NCBI RefSeq assembly: GCF_010378095.1 | Contig: NZ_WNJL01000030.1 | Span: 238,501 to 302,500, forward strand | Length of the DNA: 64,000 nt | Direction: 5' to 3' | Origin: Acidithiobacillus ferrianus | Lineage (GTDB): Bacteria; Pseudomonadota; Gammaproteobacteria; Acidithiobacillales; Acidithiobacillaceae | Shown: positions 18,070 through 26,155 of the stretch, one piece after another | How positions within the stretch are numbered: the first letter of the stretch is position 1 | How the letters are laid out: each line of letters opens with the position of its first letter | The notes under the pieces: model-generated | What the model saw: the letters and a program-made list of their open reading frames with translations, nothing else | Told to the model about the DNA's origin: nothing | Database searches by the model: none | Translations under genes and position numbers: made by a program

Positions 18070-18567
18070 TTATGGCTTTATGTAATCAAAACCATGCTGT
18101 TCGAGTTGCATGATACGGACGATGCCACCGGGAACAATGACCGCCTGCTTCACTAATTTTGGGGGATGTCCCATTTCCTTGGTCATCGCCTTGTAGGTGT
18201 TGTCGCAGGCATCAAATTCGACACCTTCCGCATCCAGCGCAGCGATCTTTTCGGCCACAGGACTGTCCGCCAGATACATTTTTTCGCCAGGCCCAAATGC
18301 GACAATGACGATTTGCACTTCCTCCTGACCAAAATAATTCAGGAGGTTCTGCGCATTACTGAGAGCCAATCCCCAGCGGGCGGGGTCTCCCTGGCTCACC
18401 TGCAATACTATGTGCGCCGTAGCAAACGGGTGTTCGTGTACAAAAGTGGGCTTCGCGAAGCTATAGCCTTTCAACATCGAAGGGTTGGCGTCGGCTACCC
18501 CTATCCCCCCCAGCAAGAAACAGGTCGTTACCACGCTCATGATCGATATGCGTATACTTCGCTTCAT
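18070..18567 (-). CDS. Periplasmic DsrE-like protein
   Basis: 165 residues. A signal peptide (VVTTCFLLGGIGVADA) is followed by a DsrE/F-like alpha-beta fold: HIVLQVSQGDP, VQIVIVAFGPG and a single conserved-type cysteine in EFDACDNTYKAM. Cytoplasmic DsrE proteins carry persulfide sulfur on such a cysteine; this copy is predicted to be exported. Second gene of the sulfur operon, between porin and DUF302, consistent with sulfur-species binding in the periplasm. Confidence 0.75.
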   Translation of the reverse strand: MKRSIRISIMSVVTTCFLLGGIGVADANPSMLKGYSFAKPTFVHEHPFATAHIVLQVSQGDPARWGLALSNAQNLLNYFGQEEVQIVIVAFGPGEKMYLADSPVAEKIAALDAEGVEFDACDNTYKAMTKEMGHPPKLVKQAVIVPGGIVRIMQLEQHGFDYIKP

Positions 18568-18616
18568 CGGTAACCTCCATAAATTTACATGGCACCCCCC
18601 TACACGGGGGGCAAGA

Positions 18617-19969
18617 TCAAAAAGAAACCACCGCCTGCAGAGTGAGCGCGTTGTCCACGCTCTTGGCGATACTTACAGGCAGCGCTCTCTGCGCAGGCGG
18701 GATAGCACCCAACTGGGGAATGCCCACATCGCGCACATAGTAATCCAGGATCACCCGAGTCAATGGGGTAAAGTGATATTGCAACCCTACCGCCCAAGTA
18801 TTGAAAGTGCGATTCTGAGCAGCAAGATTAGGCAATCTATTATAGTAGTCATAGCGTAAATCCACTTCCACACGCCGCGTCACAAACAACCCTCCGCTAA
18901 TATAGTAACCGCGGGCAGTATTCTGACTGCCTGGATACACCTGGGCGTTTGTCAAAGCGTTTTGCTGCGGGGCGGGAATACCGGCGGGTGAAAAAACGGA
19001 CCCCGTGGAAATCATCCCCGAACCGCGCATGTATTCAAATTTCGCCCAGCGGCCCCATTGATGCATATAACCCTGCATGTAGGCCATGCCAATACCATCC
19101 CGAGTCATCGAATAGGCGTGACCATTGAAGTTGGGGGTTGCATGCTGATACCAGATGAATCCCGTCAGACTGCTTTGAAACGGTCCGTGCCCCCCAAAAA
19201 TATAGGATTCCTGCAGCCGCGCAGCGACCAGAGGGCTGTTCGAATAGTTGGTCGCGGTTAATGGACCAAAGTTTCCGACCATGACGCCGTAGGCAAACTC
19301 CCAGGGACCGTTCCGGAACCAGTCCATGGCTTCGAGTCCTGTGTAGCGGAATGCATTGACACCCTCCCCGGCACTGCCTGGCACGGCATAACCTGGCTCC
19401 TGAGCGTTTCCCCCGGCGTACGGCGTGCTGGGATTCGGGTTATAGAAGGGCTGGAGCATCATCTGAGTTGTCACGTTGGCAAATGATGTGAAGTTGTAAG
19501 CCATGTATCCCTGCATGGCCTGCTCCGGTCCAGGCGCCCGAATAATACCTGCTTCTATCCGTACTCCCGGGATGTAATGGCTGAAGGTAACATGCCCATC
19601 CATGATAGCGGGGGTATAGTGTCCCCCAATATGGGTGAACCCGTTATTCCCAAACTCGCCCGCCAGGAAATATGAGATATCCCGATTAATATTGCCGCGG
19701 ATCATCAATCGGGCACGATTGATATTGAAGGAATTGCTGGAGGTGTAATTCGGAGCAATCTGATTCAACCGAGGCACTTTGCCATTGGCAGCCACTGTTC
19801 CTGGCATATAGGTGTAAGTGGGCTGGAAGTATCCCGATACGGTCACCAACGGCGCCAGCGCAGGTGAAACACCTTGTAGCTCAAACCAATTCGCCGCGGA
19901 TGCCGATTGTGCTACCGCCATTACGGTGACGCCCAGGGTGCAACAAACCGCCGCACGTAGTTTCTTCAT
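18617..19969 (-). CDS. Outer-membrane porin (OprO/P-like), first gene of the sox operon
   Basis: 450 residues: signal peptide ending near SASAA, then a beta barrel with FNINRARLMIRGNINRDISYFLAGEFG, a pattern of phosphate-selective O/P-type porins, and terminal phenylalanine (VVSF). A GGAGG-type site precedes the ATG. It is the promoter-proximal gene of the minus-strand operon leading to soxYZ, soxB and doxDA, so it may admit thiosulfate or other sulfur oxyanions (inference). Confidence 0.85.
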   Translation of the reverse strand: MKKLRAAVCCTLGVTVMAVAQSASAANWFELQGVSPALAPLVTVSGYFQPTYTYMPGTVAANGKVPRLNQIAPNYTSSNSFNINRARLMIRGNINRDISYFLAGEFGNNGFTHIGGHYTPAIMDGHVTFSHYIPGVRIEAGIIRAPGPEQAMQGYMAYNFTSFANVTTQMMLQPFYNPNPSTPYAGGNAQEPGYAVPGSAGEGVNAFRYTGLEAMDWFRNGPWEFAYGVMVGNFGPLTATNYSNSPLVAARLQESYIFGGHGPFQSSLTGFIWYQHATPNFNGHAYSMTRDGIGMAYMQGYMHQWGRWAKFEYMRGSGMISTGSVFSPAGIPAPQQNALTNAQVYPGSQNTARGYYISGGLFVTRRVEVDLRYDYYNRLPNLAAQNRTFNTWAVGLQYHFTPLTRVILDYYVRDVGIPQLGAIPPAQRALPVSIAKSVDNALTLQAVVSF

Positions 19970-20108
19970 GGGTTCCTCCTTCTTTAAAGTTTCTAATGGT
20001 CGTGACCTGCCTCGGGATTCTCGGACCAGCTGAAACTTGAGATGATGGCTCCCGCCGACAACGTTTACTTATTAATCGAAGCTTTCTGAGCCTCGATTCG
20101 CTTCCATA

Positions 20109-20125
20109 AAGCAATATCGGTGCCA
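20109..20125 (-). promoter_or_regulatory. Sigma54 (-24/-12) promoter of the porin-sox-dox operon
   Basis: On the minus strand the sequence is TGGCACCGATATTGCTT, which matches the sigma54 consensus TGGCAC-N5-TTGCT at every conserved base. The predicted transcript start is about 20099, leaving a leader of about 130 nt before the porin ATG at 19969. This implies an enhancer-binding activator for the operon. Sigma54 control of sox genes by a two-component system has been reported in Acidithiobacillus caldus (recollection). Confidence 0.75.
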
Positions 20126-20189
20126 TAATTACACGCTCGCCAATTTATTACTACTCACTGAGTTCACGAAGAATACCGGTTCGATACAT

Positions 20190-20220
20190 CAGAATATTTC
20201 TGCAGGAAAAACAGAATATT
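20190..20220. promoter_or_regulatory. Candidate upstream activator site for the sox operon
   Basis: CAGAATATTTCTG (20190-20202) is a palindrome with 5-bp arms (CAGAA/TTCTG). CAGAATATT is repeated directly at 20212-20220, 22 bp (two helical turns) away. The pair lies about 65-95 bp upstream of the -24 element, where sigma54 activators usually bind. The identity of the activator is not shown by the sequence. Confidence 0.4.
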
Positions 20221-21392
20221 GCCACAAGAAGTACAAAGCTGCCGGAAATCGCACTACCGCTCAAAATTATATTTGTTGATGGGCCATTCAGTTTGTTTTT
20301 TGAAAGGCACATGCATTGTTCCATTCCAGCCTCAATCGCACGTCGGTTGGCGCATATGGGCCAGATATATTAATAAGTTAAAATATTTATGATTACTTTT
20401 AATGATGTCCGCAAAAATGGCGCGACACCATGCGTGGAATGGCTGCGGGTGATACATGACCTGCTAGTCCTCACAGACCACCGCAATGGGTCTAATCAGC
20501 GTACAGTGTTTATCCCGAAGTACCACCTAGGCGTTCAGGGCGGTTGCGAAGGGACTCGGAGAATGTTCCAAGCCTTGGCAGACCCCGACATCGCATGCCG
20601 CCGATGCCGTGTGCCACCCAGATCATGCGTAATACCTGCGGCACTCTGCCAGAATTTCACTTACTCACCGACTCCGCGTAAGCCGATCCAGCAAGCCTGT
20701 TTCTACAGGCAGACAGGGTGCGCGGAACAAGTACCCGCCCCACATTCCCACAAAACTGCGCTGGGCACGAGCATCCAAAACAAAGTCGGCATGACTGTAA
20801 AAACTGCACCCAAAGGTAGAAAAACAACAACATAGTGCTTCTTTGGCCAACAGATAGGTGGCCACATTAAAGACCCCAGAGGGAAGGTGAAACCGCACCA
20901 CTCTGCATTGAAGGGCGGGCCTTCACCGAAATAGCGCACAGTAAAAAACCGCCATGGCCATCCTGTAATGACTCCTAGAAAAACTGCACAGCGTATAGTA
21001 TCTGGAGAAGAAGGAGGCGACGCTGTGGACGAAATGGAAACCAAACGCTGGACAACAAAGCGGAAGGCGGCTCCGATCATGGAACAGGTCTATCGAGGAG
21101 TTCAGCTATGCGCGGATACCGGAGCATTGCCCATCGCCTCGACCTGAACCGGAAAACAAAGTACAACGCATCAACCCGCAAGGGGTGGCAGGTACGGAAA
21201 CGGTCATGCCAAAGCGGCGGAAGCGACACCGGAGGATGCCCTGATTGGCCGTTTCGGGACGCTGGCCCGGCGGGCAAGGCCGCTTGTTCACTCTTCGGAA
21301 CGTAATGGGTTGATTTGCACCTTCCTCACCTCCCTACGCTTGATAATGAAGTACGAGGATCTTTATAGGGAATACTGTGTTCACTCACACAC
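20221..21392. other. Intergenic region with decayed genes
   Basis: Apart from the TDT-transporter relic (separate entry), I find no intact gene. Around 21020-21080 the plus strand reads RWTTKRKAAPIMEQVYRGV, which resembles the N-terminus of IS3-type OrfA proteins and then loses frame. The stretch looks like eroded accessory DNA separating the sox operon from the CS2-hydrolase-like locus. Confidence 0.4.
20709..20975 (-). pseudogene. C-terminal relic of a TDT/SLAC1 (TehA-like) transporter
   Basis: Segments in alternating frames line up with the C-terminus of tellurite-resistance/dicarboxylate transporters: FNAEWCGFTFP in one frame, then GVFNVATYLLAKEA in a second, VFLPLGAVFTVMPTLFWMLV back in the first and GYLFRAPCL in the second. 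At least three frame changes are needed, so it is dead. No N-terminal part was found. Confidence 0.5.
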
Positions 21393-21435
21393 TGCTATGT
21401 TTTTGATAGCAATCATGGCGTCATACAACATCCAA

Positions 21436-21454
21436 TGTGAACCATAGGTTCACA
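21436..21454. promoter_or_regulatory. Perfect palindrome, candidate sigma54 activator site
   Basis: TGTGAACCATAGGTTCACA: 8-bp arms, fully complementary, with a 3-bp spacer. Its centre is about 61 bp upstream of the -24 element at 21505, roughly -86 from the predicted start, a standard position for an enhancer-binding protein. A candidate regulator with a sigma54 activation domain is encoded 1.1 kb downstream (22569-24170). Confidence 0.6.
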
Positions 21455-21504
21455 CCACGCTGAGCCAGAACTCATAACCAATTGTTTTATATGCTTATAC
21501 AAAA

Positions 21505-21520
21505 TGGCGCAAAATATGCT
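21505..21520 (+). promoter_or_regulatory. Sigma54 (-24/-12) promoter of the CS2-hydrolase-like gene
   Basis: TGGCGCAAAATATGCT: GG at 21506-21507 and GC at 21518-21519, the exact 12-bp register of sigma54 promoters (consensus TGGCAC-N5-TTGC, two mismatches). The predicted start is about 21531, 52 bp before ATG 21583. Confidence 0.65.
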
Positions 21521-21582
21521 TACCTCAATTTTGCGCCACCTGACGTTCACAGATGTTCATCTTTGAAGAAAGGAGTATTAGC

Positions 21583-22182
21583 ATGTCACTAAAACAGCAA
21601 CTCGAAAGCGACTTTGAGGATCACAAACGTTGGGCTCTTCGCCGTCAGATGGGTATACCGAACAATCGCCGGTTGTGGGTGTGTGCCTGCATGGACGAGC
21701 GGTTACCGGTTGATGACGCGCTCGGAATTCGTGGCGACAGGGGAGACGCTCACGTTTTTCGCAATGCGGGTGGATTGATCACTGATGATGCCATCCGTTC
21801 GGCAATGCTTACCTGCAACTTCTTTGGCACGGAAGAGATTGTCATTATTAATCATACCGAATGTGGCATGATGTCGGCACAAACAGATACTATCGTAAAG
21901 TCATTGAAGGATAAGGGAATAGATTTGGACAATCTTCAACTCGACCCAGATTTGCCGGAATTGACGCTAAAGCCCGGAATGTTTGGCAAATGGGTGAAGA
22001 TGTACCAGGATGTAGATGAAACCTGCGCGAGGCAGGTGGAATATGTGCGCAATCATCCTCTCATCCCAAAGCACGTGACAATTAGTGGATGGATTTGGGA
22101 GGTCGAAACCGGGCATCTGCGCCCCCCACATTTTAGAATCGGAGAGAAAGTTAATACAAACAAGGCGATGGGCGCAAAATAG
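21583..22182 (+). CDS. CS2/COS hydrolase-like beta-carbonic-anhydrase-fold enzyme
   Basis: 199 residues from ATG 21583, with an AAAGGAG site; the in-frame ATG at 21553 has no such site. Zn ligands and active-site residues of the beta-CA fold are present: C36, D38 and R40 in CMDER, and H91/C94 in NHTEC. The segments GIPNNRRLWV, DAHVFRNAGG, TDDAIRSA and NHPLIPKHV match, from memory, the carbon disulfide hydrolases of Acidianus A1-3 and Acidithiobacillus thiooxidans and the related COS hydrolases more closely than ordinary carbonic anhydrases. The expected reaction is CS2 or COS plus water to H2S plus CO2. Sigma54 promoter and palindrome lie upstream; TusA and SQR are downstream. Confidence 0.8.
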   Translation: MSLKQQLESDFEDHKRWALRRQMGIPNNRRLWVCACMDERLPVDDALGIRGDRGDAHVFRNAGGLITDDAIRSAMLTCNFFGTEEIVIINHTECGMMSAQTDTIVKSLKDKGIDLDNLQLDPDLPELTLKPGMFGKWVKMYQDVDETCARQVEYVRNHPLIPKHVTISGWIWEVETGHLRPPHFRIGEKVNTNKAMGAK

Positions 22183-22247
22183 AGCGTCATAGGCCGTAAC
22201 TCACTAGGTGGTGCGCAAAAACCATGCTTTTCGTCAGGAGCGATAAA

Positions 22248-22484
22248 ATGCCTTTATTGAACTTTTCTTGCAGCTCATGTGGTGTATCATTTGAAAATCT
22301 GATGCCCTATAATGCCTCAAATCCGTGTTGTCCCAGTTGTGGCAGTTCGACCAGCCGACAGATCGGCCTCCCAACTATCAGGGGTCAAATGAGCATAGGT
22401 CGTGACCTAGCCATGAAGTCCCTCAAACATGAGGAGGGAGGCTGTCGATGTTGTAAGGCGGGGGGCATGCATTCCCATATGTAA
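22248..22484 (+). CDS. FmdB-type zinc-ribbon protein
   Basis: 78 residues from ATG 22248 (AGGAG 7 bp upstream). CSSCG near residue 7 and CPSCG near residue 29 form the paired CxxC zinc ribbon of FmdB-family proteins. An additional Cys-rich tail (GGCRCCKAGG) and a final histidine segment are unusual. It is 65 bp after the CS2-hydrolase-like gene and before the sigma54 regulator. FmdB proteins are often encoded beside amidases or nitrile/thiocyanate-type hydrolases, but their function is not settled. Confidence 0.8.
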   Translation: MPLLNFSCSSCGVSFENLMPYNASNPCCPSCGSSTSRQIGLPTIRGQMSIGRDLAMKSLKHEEGGCRCCKAGGMHSHM

Positions 22485-22568
22485 AAATGATAAGCTCTAC
22501 GACTGTCAAACCTGCTATGCTAAACTGAACTTGCACTTTATATCTAACCATTCATCAGTGGGGGTTAC

Positions 22569-24170
22569 ATGGCAATCTACCACCTTCCCAAAGGGCAGGC
22601 ACTCTCGCAGGTGGATTTTCTGCAACGATTTTTAGCACAAAGCATCAAGTCATGTACTCAAACGCGCGTTGCAGAAAACATAAATAGAGAGCATTGCATA
22701 GAGTTGCTGGGTCTGTCCGCTGCCGAATGTCTTGAGGCTTATGTCCGCGCTGAAAGAGGTGTATCCGCGGACGACAATCTCGACATTACTCAATATGCAG
22801 ATACCATAGTTGATTTAAAAAACAGGATCGGTGGTGGTTTTTCGGTTGATGAAGTATCGCCAAACGTAGTTAAAGTGGTCAATCATTGCTGTCCATTTGG
22901 AACATCGGTCAAAGAGTCTCCAGAACTGTGCAGAATGACATCTAGTGTTTTTGGCGCCATAGCGGCCCGGAATTTCGGTTATGCCAAAGTCAACCTTCTT
23001 AAGCGTATTGCCATCAACGATAGCAATTGTGAAATTGTTATCCATACGGACCAAGGCAATGCCTCAAAAAAGTCCGGGACAGAATATTCCATTGCCGAAG
23101 ATGGAAAAGTAACCTCATCCATGGCTGGAGATATCATCAAGGATGACAGCGACTCCGTCAACCCTTGGTGTAAGGTGGTTGACACTCGGTCAGAGAATAG
23201 TAGATTTGTTGCCAAAAATATTATTACGGAATCCAAGGCAATGAGTTCGGTGTTTAGGACTATTGAGCGCATTGCCCCAACAAACACTAGCGTTGTCATT
23301 ACCGGTGAAACAGGTACCGGTAAAGAAATTATTGCACGACTAACGCATGCTATGAGCGATAGAAGTGAAAGGCCATTTATTGCCATAAATTGTGGTGCGA
23401 TACCAGAACATCTCATAGAATCTGAGATCGTTGGTTTTGAGCGCGGTGCCTTTACAGGTGCCTACCGCGAAAGACGAGGTATTTTTGAAAGAGCGCATAT
23501 GGGGACCATATTCTTAGATGAAGTAAATTCATTGCCCTACGCAGCACAGGTCAAACTACTTCGGGTCCTACAAGAAGGCGAGGTTGTGCGGGTTGGAGGT
23601 GAGCATTCACTAAAAGTTGATGTGCGGGTAATCGCCGCATCCAACCAACCACTACGACCTCTTGTCGAGCAAAATTTGTTCAGGAGAGACCTGTTCTACC
23701 GGTTAATGGTTATTGAAGTGCAGATCCCTCCTTTACGAGAGAGGTTGGATGATATCGGACCACTTTCCGAGCTATTTTTGCAGCGTCTTGCTGCCAAACA
23801 CCATCATTCCCAGAAAATTTTAGGTCATAGAGCATGGAAACAAATATATTCATATAGTTGGCCAGGAAATGTCAGGCAGTTGGAGAACACCTTAGAAAGC
23901 TCATTCCTGTTGAGTCATGGTCATGTGATTGATTGTTTGGTTGGGAGCGAGTTCACCGATGCTGTCAGTAGCAACGAATCTTTTCGTGACCGCCAAAAAC
24001 AAACAAAATTGTTCTCTGAGTCTCAGTTTCTGCTAGAGGTATTACTCAGGAATAGTGGTCGAGTACAGGATGCTGCGCTAGAATTAGGAATTACACCACG
24101 CGCCGTCTATAAGAAAATATCGACACTTGGTGTCAACCTGAGAAATGTCCGCGCCAGTTTACGTATGTAG
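22569..24170 (+). CDS. Sigma54-dependent activator with MetOD1-like sensor domain
   Basis: 533 residues. The N-terminal about 190 residues contain HCCPFG (about 106-111) and MTSSVFGAIAARNFGYAKV, as in the methanogen-output-domain-1 type sensor found in some sigma54 activators; a Cys-based ligand or redox site is possible. The AAA+ domain has Walker A GETGTGKE (about 245-252), the sigma54-contact loop GAFTGA (about 292-297) and an arginine-finger region FRRDLFYRL. A Fis-type helix-turn-helix ends the protein (DAALELGITPRAVYKKI). No receiver domain, so it is a one-component regulator. It probably controls the adjacent CS2-hydrolase-like promoter (inference). tusA follows after 25 bp. Confidence 0.88.
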   Translation: MAIYHLPKGQALSQVDFLQRFLAQSIKSCTQTRVAENINREHCIELLGLSAAECLEAYVRAERGVSADDNLDITQYADTIVDLKNRIGGGFSVDEVSPNVVKVVNHCCPFGTSVKESPELCRMTSSVFGAIAARNFGYAKVNLLKRIAINDSNCEIVIHTDQGNASKKSGTEYSIAEDGKVTSSMAGDIIKDDSDSVNPWCKVVDTRSENSRFVAKNIITESKAMSSVFRTIERIAPTNTSVVITGETGTGKEIIARLTHAMSDRSERPFIAINCGAIPEHLIESEIVGFERGAFTGAYRERRGIFERAHMGTIFLDEVNSLPYAAQVKLLRVLQEGEVVRVGGEHSLKVDVRVIAASNQPLRPLVEQNLFRRDLFYRLMVIEVQIPPLRERLDDIGPLSELFLQRLAAKHHHSQKILGHRAWKQIYSYSWPGNVRQLENTLESSFLLSHGHVIDCLVGSEFTDAVSSNESFRDRQKQTKLFSESQFLLEVLLRNSGRVQDAALELGITPRAVYKKISTLGVNLRNVRASLRM

Positions 24171-24195
24171 GAATTATTCATTGAAGGAGTAGCGA

Positions 24196-24426
24196 ATGAG
24201 TGAAAGAATCGTAGATGCCCGCGGCAGTTTTTGTCCAGGCCCTCTCATGGAGCTGATTTCCAACATGAAGATGATGAGCGTGGGTGACACCCTGGAATTG
24301 TTGTCCACCGATGCCGGTTCCGCCGCAGACGTACCAGAGTGGATCAAGAAAGTCGGCCATGAAATGCTAGATACCAAGCAGGATGGTGAAGGCACTTGGC
24401 ATATCCGGGTCCGTAAAGCCAAATAA
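24196..24426 (+). CDS. tusA: TusA-family sulfur carrier
   Basis: 76 residues with the CPGP active-site motif (FCPGPLMEL; cysteine at about residue 13) of TusA proteins, which carry sulfane sulfur as a persulfide in the cytoplasm. An AAGGAG site lies 8 bp before the ATG. It stands between the sigma54 regulator and the SQR-like flavoprotein, as expected for a cluster that handles sulfide-derived sulfur. Confidence 0.92.
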   Translation: MSERIVDARGSFCPGPLMELISNMKMMSVGDTLELLSTDAGSAADVPEWIKKVGHEMLDTKQDGEGTWHIRVRKAK

Positions 24427-24469
24427 CGCGACGTTCAATAGCACAGAGACGAACTGAAGGAGTAACATC

Positions 24470-25609
24470 ATGAGAGTTCTTGTCGTCGGTGGGGGTATGG
24501 GAGGCACGATTTTTGCCAATCTTCTCGCTCGCCGCATCCAACATGAAATGAAAACCGGGAAGGCCCGCATCACCATGCTCTCGGCCAGCCACGAGCACGT
24601 CTATCAGCCTGGTTGGCTCTATGTCGCCATGGGGCGCGCGACCCCTGATGAACTGGTACGCGAACAAGAAAGCCTGCTGGAATCGGGTATCGAGTTCCAT
24701 GTCGACCCCGTTGAGGAGTTTCATCTCGCCGAGAATCACGTCAAATGCAAAAGTGGCAAGGTTCATGAGTATGACCTGATCGTCATTTCCACTGGCTCCC
24801 GCCCTCTGCCGGAGAAAATTCCCGGCCTCAAAGAGAATTCCATCAACTGCTATACGGCCGACGATGCGGTAAATTTCTTTAAGCAACTGTCGGACTTCAA
24901 GGGCGGCCGTGTTGTGGTAACTGTGGGTTTGCCGCATAAGTGCCCGATGATTCCGCTGGAACTCACCTTCGCCATGCACGATTTTATCAAGGATCGTGGC
25001 CTGCTGGATAAAACCGAGTTCTATTACACCTATCCCATCGGTCGGGTCCATAGCCTGGAAAATGTAGCGAAGTGGGCGGCGCCGGAGTTTGACCGTATGG
25101 GGATCAAGTACGAAACGCTCTTCAATATGAAGGAAGTCGACGGCAAAAACGCCGAAGTGCTCAGTGAAGAAGGCGGTGCCGTCAAATATGACCTGTTGGT
25201 GGCGGTACCGCCGCACAAGGGCCAGGAAGTCATCGAAAAAAATGGTCTGGGCGAAAACGGCTGGATACCCACCCATCGCGCCTCCCTGCACATGGAAGGT
25301 GAACACGGCAAAAACGTCATTATCTTAGGCGACACTACCAACCTGCCTATCAGCAAGGCGGGCTCGACGGCCCATTTTGAGGCGGAGACGGCAGCAGAAA
25401 ATGTCGCGGCAGTCATCAAGATAGGGCGACCGGTGCGCAGTTACGACGGCAAGGTCTTCTGCTTCATTGAAGCAGGCAAGGATCGTGCCACCTACGCCAT
25501 GTTTGATTACCAAAATCCCCCGCAGCCCAAGGCACCAACCGGTGCGGTCCATGCCTTTAAGATGGCCTACAACAAGCTCTATTGGGCCAGTGCCCGCGGT
25601 TTACTCTAA
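24470..25609 (+). CDS. sqr: Sulfide:quinone oxidoreductase-family flavoprotein
   Basis: 379 residues. FAD-binding GGGMGG at residues 7-12 and ISTGSRPLP (about 106-114) mark the two-dinucleotide-binding-domain flavoprotein fold; GDTTNLP (about 287-293) is the second FAD contact. Cysteines fall at 93, 127, 158 and 331; C127, C158 and C331 correspond in spacing to the three catalytic cysteines of classical SQR, supporting sulfide oxidation rather than NADH dehydrogenase activity. The C-terminus is amphipathic, suited to monotopic membrane attachment. AAGGAG precedes the ATG; a DUF1641 gene follows after 16 bp. Confidence 0.87.
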   Translation: MRVLVVGGGMGGTIFANLLARRIQHEMKTGKARITMLSASHEHVYQPGWLYVAMGRATPDELVREQESLLESGIEFHVDPVEEFHLAENHVKCKSGKVHEYDLIVISTGSRPLPEKIPGLKENSINCYTADDAVNFFKQLSDFKGGRVVVTVGLPHKCPMIPLELTFAMHDFIKDRGLLDKTEFYYTYPIGRVHSLENVAKWAAPEFDRMGIKYETLFNMKEVDGKNAEVLSEEGGAVKYDLLVAVPPHKGQEVIEKNGLGENGWIPTHRASLHMEGEHGKNVIILGDTTNLPISKAGSTAHFEAETAAENVAAVIKIGRPVRSYDGKVFCFIEAGKDRATYAMFDYQNPPQPKAPTGAVHAFKMAYNKLYWASARGLL

Positions 25610-25625
25610 ATAAAGGAGGTGATCT

Positions 25626-26072
25626 ATGGCTGCCATAATATCAGAAGCTACCCACGAAGAAGCGCTATCCAAAGCCCGGGAGGCCTTGGCGCGCCTGGTA
25701 GAAAACGGCGATCTGGAGCGTATGGTGCATTTGGCGCGGCTCGCCGGGGCCGCCCAGGACTCCATGAGCGATGAAATGGTGACTAGGATGGCGGGCATGG
25801 TCAGCGACGCCATATGTCTACTCGACCGCGCCACCCGTACCGGCGTCATGGACCGGCTGTTAGCGGTGGCAGAAAAGATGGATCAAGAGCACATCCTGGC
25901 CGACTTCCTCCGCTGTCTGACTGGGGCTACTGAAGAAGCGGCCCATACCCCCGCACCTAAGGGTGGTATCAGCGGACTCTGGGACCTCGTGAAGCAACCG
26001 GAAACCCAGCAGACCATCCAGTTCCTCATGCTGCTCGGCAAACACTTTCGCTCCTGTCGCCTCAAACGCTGA
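25626..26072 (+). CDS. DUF1641 protein
   Basis: 148 residues, mostly helical, ending with GLWDLVKQPETQQTIQFLMLLGKHF, the signature segment of DUF1641. Such proteins commonly accompany SQR-like or other NAD/FAD oxidoreductases and may help membrane attachment or assembly; the role is unproven. AAAGGAGG at 25613-25620 gives an excellent ribosome site. Last gene of the tusA-sqr run. Confidence 0.8.
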   Translation: MAAIISEATHEEALSKAREALARLVENGDLERMVHLARLAGAAQDSMSDEMVTRMAGMVSDAICLLDRATRTGVMDRLLAVAEKMDQEHILADFLRCLTGATEEAAHTPAPKGGISGLWDLVKQPETQQTIQFLMLLGKHFRSCRLKR

Positions 26073-26155
26073 GCCCCATTTCATCTGCGATGGATATCGG
26101 AAAAAAATACGGAGCGCGGATGCAAGTGTTTTCGCGGTTCCTGTCTCGCAGCAGA

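Noticed and set aside
20389..20835. 148-codon ORF containing VFIPKY, which recalls IS200/IS605 transposase
   Set aside because: The motif is isolated, neighbouring residues do not fit the family, and the ORF overlaps the better-supported TDT relic on the other strand.
21393..21411. TGCTAT-N7-ATAGCA inverted repeat upstream of the CS2-hydrolase-like gene
   Set aside because: Short arms and no partner; could be a second regulator site but chance is likely in AT-rich DNA.
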